Shown piece by piece: positions 5,360 through 9,514 of a DNA stretch of 9,514 nt. The position numbers and the translations under genes were made by a program. Within the stretch, counting starts at the first letter, position 1. Every line of letters begins with the position of its first letter. Under the pieces are notes generated by a model that had not been told where the DNA came from, ran no database searches, and saw only the letters and a list, made by a program, of their open reading frames with translations. The DNA comes from Nitrososphaerota archaeon (GTDB lineage Archaea > Thermoproteota > Nitrososphaeria > Nitrososphaerales > UBA57). The stretch spans positions 1-9,514 of the forward strand of contig JACZWF010000043.1 of NCBI GenBank assembly GCA_022572285.1, in the 5' to 3' direction.

Positions 5360-6997
5360 ATGCCAGTTGAAGACCTCAAGGATTATGACTTCCGGGATCC
5401 AGCAGTGTTCGAAATACCCAAGATCTCTATAACAGATATCCTTCATATCTCAACCAGAGATCATCCGAACCAAGTCGGTATAAGATATCAAGGATACGAT
5501 CTCACGTACTCTCAGTTAGATGATTTGTCTACAAAATTGGCTCTATCCCTACTCAAGCTGGGGGTAAGGAAACGAGATAGAGTGGCACTCCTACTTCCCA
5601 ATATTCCTCAATTTCCTATCTCTTTCTTCGCTATCCTTAAGATCGGTGGCATTGTAGTTCCCCTCAATGTTCTCTTCAAAGTACGAGAGCTACGTAAGCT
5701 ACTGAGTGACTGTGAGGCTGAGTTTGTAATCAGTTGTTCAGATAATCTTCGAGGGGTAGACTATTTTCAGTCACTCTCAGAATGTAGGAGCCAATTGTAT
5801 CTAAGGGAAATAATTACTACAAGCGTTCTCGATTATCTTCCTACGTTGAGTCGACTCTTGGCTCCTTTCGTCGGGCTGAGGAAACGAAGACCTCCACGCA
5901 CTATTGATCTTCGCAACCTGATTCATTCTTCGGATGGAACTAATCTTCCTCAGATTAGGGTTGATCCATCACACGATACCGCAGTCCTCCAGTACTCAAG
6001 CGGGACAACAGGTCCACCAAAGGCTGCTATGCTTTCTCATGAGAATATCGTGTCGCAGACAGAAATCGTTTCGAGGTGGATCATGACTCGAGAGTCAGAG
6101 GAAGTCGGATTGATTGTTCTCCCTCTATTTCACGTATTCGGATTAGCTTCGATGTTGATAATCCTGAGATCGGCCGGGAGAGTCGTTCTTGTTCCACGAT
6201 TCGATCGAAAAGTAGTATTGAGGACCATTGAGAAAGAAAGAGTTACTCTTTTTCCAGGCGTTCCAGCTATGTTCTCTTCGCTTTTGGATAGCCAAGACCT
6301 AGACGAATACGACCTATCTTCCTTGCGGGTATGCTTCGCAGGAGCGGCATCACTTTCACCCGAAGTTGCGCGAAATTTCGCTAAATCCACAGGATCGCCG
6401 CTGGTTGAACTCTATGGCCTGAGTGAGGTCTCTGGGGCTGCAGTCTTTAATCCTCTAGACGGTTCTGCCAGGGTCGGATCTATTGGACTTCCCTTACCAA
6501 CCATCAAAATAGAGATATTAGATCTCGAAGGTTCAAGAGCTCTTCCCCCTGGAGAAGTCGGTGAGATTGCAGTCAAGGGACCAACAGTCATGATGGGGTA
6601 TTGGCATGATCGGAACAAGGTGGTAGACGAAGATGGTCGGTTACGAACTGGAGATCTAGGTAAGATAGATCACGATGGATATCTGTACTTCCTCGATAGG
6701 AAGAAAGATCTAATAAACGTGTCTGGTTACAAGGTTTTTCCAAAGGAGGTCGAAGATGTTATTGCCGAACATCAATCAGTAAAAGATGTAGCTGTAGTTG
6801 GGTCGAAGGACGAAGCGATGAATGAGGTTGTCACTGCATTTATTTCTCTCAAATCTGGAGCTAAGGTCTCCACCACAGATCTCGTAAATTTTTGCCAGGA
6901 GAGAATTATCCATTACAAAGTCCCTAGGCGGATCGAGATTAGGAATGAACTTCCTAAGAGCATCATCGGGAAGGTGATCAAATCGTCCCTCAGGTGA
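5360..6997 (+). CDS. AMP-forming acyl-CoA synthetase (long-chain fatty-acid-CoA ligase type)
   Basis: This 545-residue enzyme of the ANL superfamily activates a carboxylic acid with ATP to an acyl-adenylate and passes it to CoA. The core motifs are intact: the phosphate loop SSGTTGPPK (213-221), the adenine-site motif LYGLSE (351-356), the ribose-binding TGD (430-432), the hinge region DRKKDLINVSGYK (446-458) and the C-terminal adenylation lysine K538 in PKSIIGK. Overall form and length resemble long- or medium-chain fatty-acyl-CoA ligases, but the acid cannot be told from sequence. No beta-oxidation gene is adjacent. ATG 5360 has no clear Shine-Dalgarno sequence and is preceded by the 8-bp inverted repeat, a possible site for a lipid- or CoA-responsive repressor. 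It faces the minus-strand operon tail-to-tail. Confidence 0.92.
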   Translation: MPVEDLKDYDFRDPAVFEIPKISITDILHISTRDHPNQVGIRYQGYDLTYSQLDDLSTKLALSLLKLGVRKRDRVALLLPNIPQFPISFFAILKIGGIVVPLNVLFKVRELRKLLSDCEAEFVISCSDNLRGVDYFQSLSECRSQLYLREIITTSVLDYLPTLSRLLAPFVGLRKRRPPRTIDLRNLIHSSDGTNLPQIRVDPSHDTAVLQYSSGTTGPPKAAMLSHENIVSQTEIVSRWIMTRESEEVGLIVLPLFHVFGLASMLIILRSAGRVVLVPRFDRKVVLRTIEKERVTLFPGVPAMFSSLLDSQDLDEYDLSSLRVCFAGAASLSPEVARNFAKSTGSPLVELYGLSEVSGAAVFNPLDGSARVGSIGLPLPTIKIEILDLEGSRALPPGEVGEIAVKGPTVMMGYWHDRNKVVDEDGRLRTGDLGKIDHDGYLYFLDRKKDLINVSGYKVFPKEVEDVIAEHQSVKDVAVVGSKDEAMNEVVTAFISLKSGAKVSTTDLVNFCQERIIHYKVPRRIEIRNELPKSIIGKVIKSSLR

Positions 6998-7013
6998 GGA
7001 GCCAATTGAAGTT

Positions 7014-7808
7014 TCACCTAAGATCTTCTAACCCTCTTATTTCTTTTCTGAAGAGATCGACAACCATCTCCAGATAGTCTGACAGTGAACTCCTGAAGAT
7101 GAGCACATGTCGATAGTTTTGCGCCCTCTCCAGAAAGTTTTCGAAGAAGATGAAGGCATCATGAGCTTTGGGTCCATATAGAGTCAGGAATCGCTGATTC
7201 TTGGATGACATCCCTTCACCGTCTTTGTCGAAGAGGTTGCGGCGCTTCAATGAGGCGATAGCGAAAGCATTTCTAACAAGCAAAGCAGCGTCAACGAGAC
7301 GATCTCCAGTCGGACGCTCAGAGATCCATTCAGCAAAAAACCGGCGAACCATTTTTATCTCCCGCTCTGATCGAAAGATTTTGAATACCGCGTCATCAAC
7401 TAGAATATTCTGTAGATGATTGAAACAGTCCATCAAGACGCGAGCTTCTATCTCCGTTAGGCCATTCTTCATGACGATTCCGTTCATCAGTTCTTGAATC
7501 AGTTCGGCCTGATGCGAGGGCATCTGTTGTTCTATGTAATATATATGAGCGAGCTCATGTACCAGGAGGCCGCCGAGCATTTCAGAGTCCAAGGCCCAAG
7601 ATGATACGATTATGATGTGGCCATCTCCTTCCTTTTTTGCATATCCCATAAATTCCAAATCCGAATCGACCTGAATAGATACTCTAGCCCGGACCGGGAA
7701 CCCATCCTTCTTCATTCGATCGAGCGCCCAGTCTAACGACCTCGTTAGAGTAATATCCAATATCTTACTCACTCTAGGAAACCTTCCCTTGGCAAACGTA
7801 CGGTCCAT
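7014..7808 (-). CDS. Putative HExxH zinc metalloprotease, function unknown
   Basis: I do not recognise a named family. The 264-residue protein has a clear zincin motif, V-H84-E85-L86-A87-H88, preceded by a beta-strand-like IIIVSSWAL stretch that runs alongside the active-site helix in many zincins. A second conserved-looking segment, NHLQNILVDD (130-139), about 45 residues later could give a third metal ligand (H131, D138 or D139) on the following helix. There is no signal peptide or membrane segment, so it is probably cytoplasmic. The C-terminal half (about 145-264) is helical, charged and of unknown role. ATG 7808 lies 16 bases after the hemD stop, so it is probably the last gene of the minus-strand operon. 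Whether it is an active peptidase or a metal-binding protein is open. Confidence 0.65.
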   Translation of the reverse strand: MDRTFAKGRFPRVSKILDITLTRSLDWALDRMKKDGFPVRARVSIQVDSDLEFMGYAKKEGDGHIIIVSSWALDSEMLGGLLVHELAHIYYIEQQMPSHQAELIQELMNGIVMKNGLTEIEARVLMDCFNHLQNILVDDAVFKIFRSEREIKMVRRFFAEWISERPTGDRLVDAALLVRNAFAIASLKRRNLFDKDGEGMSSKNQRFLTLYGPKAHDAFIFFENFLERAQNYRHVLIFRSSLSDYLEMVVDLFRKEIRGLEDLR

Positions 7809-7824
7809 GTTGTGGTGGTCATCT

Positions 7825-8724
7825 TCAGGCCTTCGTTTTTTTCTTTGACTGTCTAGAACTCACGTATTCAATTAAAGCAGCCACCATCGCTCCCAGCTTA
7901 TAGATGTCAGGCATTACGTTAACTCTAACTCCGTGTGACTCGATCTCTTCTTTGGTAGGTTGTCCAATTGCTACTACAATCTGGCCTCTATTCAGTGCCT
8001 CGACAAGTTTTTTTTCGAGGGAATACGTTTGGGCTAGACTGAAAAGATTCCTTACTGACGGAGGGCTAGTGAAGGTAACAACATCTATAACGTTAACAAG
8101 AACGTCCTCGATGAGCTTTCGAATCCTAGTCTCCTGAGGAGGAATGGATCGATAACCCATTGTATTCAGGATTTCGGCCCCCTGTGACGAAAGTTGGGTT
8201 GAATAATCATATATGCGGAATTCGGACACCACGGCTCCTGCCCTTGTGAGGTCCTGGCCGAGACGCACGGTCTGTGATCCATGCCACAGGATGACGACAC
8301 GCTTCCCTTGCAGATTATCTTTCATTAATTCTCGCGCTACCCCCTCTGCGGTATTGTCGTGAGTGCTAGTGGGCATAATCTCCACATTTACGCCATGCTT
8401 AGCTAGTGCGCCCCTGGGCTTCTGGCTTCTTGCAACAACTTTTGTTTGAGCCAGTGATCTGATGAAATCGTTCTTCAATCCAAAACGTTCAGCAATCTGC
8501 ATCACGGCATAAACTCCAGGCCCGGTCATGAACACGGTGTAGTCAGGTTTCCCTCTGATGACCTCGTTTATCAGATTTTGAACGTCCGATTCAGCCGTGT
8601 CTCTAGTTCCTATACCGATTGTCGGAGCAACATATGGAATACCGCCGTTACTCGAGATTAAGTGCGCGAGCTCATTCGCTCTTCTGCTACCTGTGACTGC
8701 GACCCTCAATCCTTGAAGCGACAT
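7825..8724 (-). CDS. hemD: Uroporphyrinogen-III synthase
   Basis: HemD closes hydroxymethylbilane, with inversion of ring D, to uroporphyrinogen III, the common precursor of siroheme, heme and cobamides. The N-terminal half opens with RVAVTGSRRANELAHLI (7-23) and GGIPYVAPTIGI, the typical HEM4 start. The VFMTGPGV segment near residue 64 and the FTSPPSVRNLF segment (from 218) are the paired interdomain motifs, and the C-terminal VVAIGQPT, VMPDIYKLGAMVAALIEY segments complete the fold. At 299 aa it is slightly longer than bacterial HemD (about 250), partly from a lysine-rich tail. ATG 8724 has a Shine-Dalgarno-like GAGGGT eight bases upstream. No other heme gene is visible; its neighbours are tusA upstream and the HExxH protein downstream. 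Sequence identity in this family is low, but the pattern is clear. Confidence 0.87.
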   Translation of the reverse strand: MSLQGLRVAVTGSRRANELAHLISSNGGIPYVAPTIGIGTRDTAESDVQNLINEVIRGKPDYTVFMTGPGVYAVMQIAERFGLKNDFIRSLAQTKVVARSQKPRGALAKHGVNVEIMPTSTHDNTAEGVARELMKDNLQGKRVVILWHGSQTVRLGQDLTRAGAVVSEFRIYDYSTQLSSQGAEILNTMGYRSIPPQETRIRKLIEDVLVNVIDVVTFTSPPSVRNLFSLAQTYSLEKKLVEALNRGQIVVAIGQPTKEEIESHGVRVNVMPDIYKLGAMVAALIEYVSSRQSKKKTKA

Positions 8725-8771
8725 TTGATATGACCCTCTGAAACCTCATTCTAGCTATCCTTCCTTGAAAT

Positions 8772-9017
8772 CTATGAAGTACCTATTCGAACAGTGATTC
8801 GATAAATACCTTGATCAACTCTTGTGGTGGATTCTACGTGATGACCTTCCTTAGAGACAGCCGCAGGGATATTCAGTGTTGATGGCATGTGGTCAACAAG
8901 TACGTCCAAGATGTCGCCGTCAGTCATCTTCTTGATCTCTTTCAGAGTGAAGATGACCGGCCATGGGCATATTTGTCCGGTTAGATCTAATGTTCTTGGA
9001 GCGTTTTCTTTCTTCAA
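8772..9017 (-). CDS. tusA: TusA-family sulfur carrier protein
   Basis: An 81-residue TusA/SirA-like protein. It has the family pattern LDLTGQICPWP with the active cysteine C17 in the CPxP motif, which carries sulfur as a persulfide in characterised members, followed by the helix VIFTLKEIKKM and the strand GDILDVLVDH. Family members deliver sulfur for tRNA thiolation, molybdenum cofactor, or, in sulfur-oxidising microbes, the Hdr-like pathway; YedF relatives occur beside selD. It starts at TTG 9017, two bases after the stop of the SelD-like gene, with a purine-rich AGGAAGGGG sequence just before, so the two are almost certainly co-translated. No DsrE partner is visible. Which acceptor it serves cannot be read from sequence alone. 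Confidence 0.9.
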   Translation of the reverse strand: MKKENAPRTLDLTGQICPWPVIFTLKEIKKMTDGDILDVLVDHMPSTLNIPAAVSKEGHHVESTTRVDQGIYRITVRIGTS

Positions 9018-9019
9018 TA

Positions 9020-9514
9020 CTACCCCTTCCTTATTTCGACTTCGCTTAGGAGTTGAGCAGATGCTATCATCTCATTCACAACATCGCCTGTTTCGAGTCT
9101 CCCACCACCTTTTCCGGTGATCGTCCCAATGATTCTTGGATCGTGGCCCTCTCGCCTCAGCTTTCGCATGATCCCTGAGATTAATCCTTCCTCGCCAATG
9201 AAGGCTACTGCACCATTAGTCCCTGAAGTTGCGTTATCCATTAAGAAATTTTCTGTAGCGAACCTGACATAGTTAGGGTATTTCACTGGTAGCTCATCTA
9301 AAGAAATATCCACTTTGGTCTTCTCCGCTATCTCTTTGAAGATAAGGACCCCGGGGCCTGACATATCTCCAGTGGCAACTAGATGTTCCGACGTGATAAA
9401 CGCCTCATCTTGTTCGGGCAGGAATTGGTTTACTATCTTCCCAATACCTAGGTTTGGCTCCCGCATGGTTTCGATGACTCCATTTTTCGCCATCTCGAGA
9501 GCTTTCAAGGTATC
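9020..9514 (-). CDS. PurM/AIR-synthase superfamily protein, SelD-like, partial
   Basis: The gene runs off the right edge; 164 C-terminal residues are visible. They resemble the C-terminal domain of the AIR synthase/PurM superfamily (PurM, SelD, ThiL, HypE), whose members use ATP to phosphorylate or activate a small substrate at the dimer interface. Supporting segments are the ATGDMSGPGVLIFKEIAEKT stretch, NATSGTNGAVAFI, and the end IGTITGKGGG. The N-terminal ATP-binding domain, which would separate SelD, HypE and ThiL, is outside the window. A SelD-like sulfur- or selenium-activating role is suggested only by the tusA gene two bases downstream, a pairing like that of selD with yedF in bacteria. 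Purine synthesis (PurM) is less likely, as no pur gene is near. Confidence 0.7.
   Translation of the reverse strand, partial: DTLKALEMAKNGVIETMREPNLGIGKIVNQFLPEQDEAFITSEHLVATGDMSGPGVLIFKEIAEKTKVDISLDELPVKYPNYVRFATENFLMDNATSGTNGAVAFIGEEGLISGIMRKLRREGHDPRIIGTITGKGGGRLETGDVVNEMIASAQLLSEVEIRKG

Noticed and set aside
6998..7013. Bidirectional terminator between the convergent genes
   Set aside because: The 16-base gap has no inverted repeat or T-rich run that I can see.

Overview
The window looks archaeal, most like a mesophilic member of the TACK group, possibly a Thaumarchaeota/Nitrososphaeria-type lineage. The reasons are several genes with an AT-rich TATA-like box about 26-29 bases before the start codon (leaderless style), frequent TTG/GTG starts, tight gene packing, and a gene set of TldD/TldE, a membrane-anchored cupredoxin, a CorA-like channel, small zinc-ribbon and TusA proteins. 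Lineage is inference; no rRNA is present. The first ~400 bases differ: they are clearly GC-rich and encode part of a VanZ-like membrane protein, a mainly bacterial family. They may be transferred DNA or a contig artefact.

Layout. 1-540: partial VanZ-like ORF whose 3' part changes composition. 542-637: tRNA-like sequence with a good acceptor stem and a T-arm interrupted by 16 bases, but an anticodon region too short to work. 700-1050: small cupredoxin with an unusual copper-site motif. 1150-3890: tldD and tldE, overlapping by four bases, a two-subunit peptidase. 3891-4075: intergenic region with its own TATA-like box, a strongly foldable candidate RNA (H/ACA-like), then the promoter of the next gene. 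4076-5110: CorA-family membrane protein lacking the GMN signature. 5154-5330: 58-residue zinc ribbon. 5327-5347: perfect 8-bp inverted repeat just before 5360-6997, an acyl-CoA synthetase.

The minus strand holds a compact gene series, read right to left: a PurM/SelD-like protein (partial, runs off the right edge), TusA sulfur carrier, uroporphyrinogen-III synthase (HemD) and an HExxH putative metalloprotease. Spacings are 2, 47 and 16 bases, so they probably form one transcription unit, ending tail-to-tail with the acyl-CoA synthetase 16 bases away. The SelD-like/TusA pair suggests sulfur or selenium transfer chemistry. HemD supplies uroporphyrinogen III for siroheme, heme and cobamides, so the operon may join a sulfur relay to tetrapyrrole synthesis.

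Most genes belong to known families. The points of most interest are the candidate structured RNA at 3930-4012, the altered metal-site motifs of the cupredoxin and the CorA-like protein, the broken tRNA-like sequence beside foreign-looking DNA, and the SelD-like/TusA/HemD/metalloprotease gene set. No CRISPR array, insertion sequence or obvious defence system was seen.
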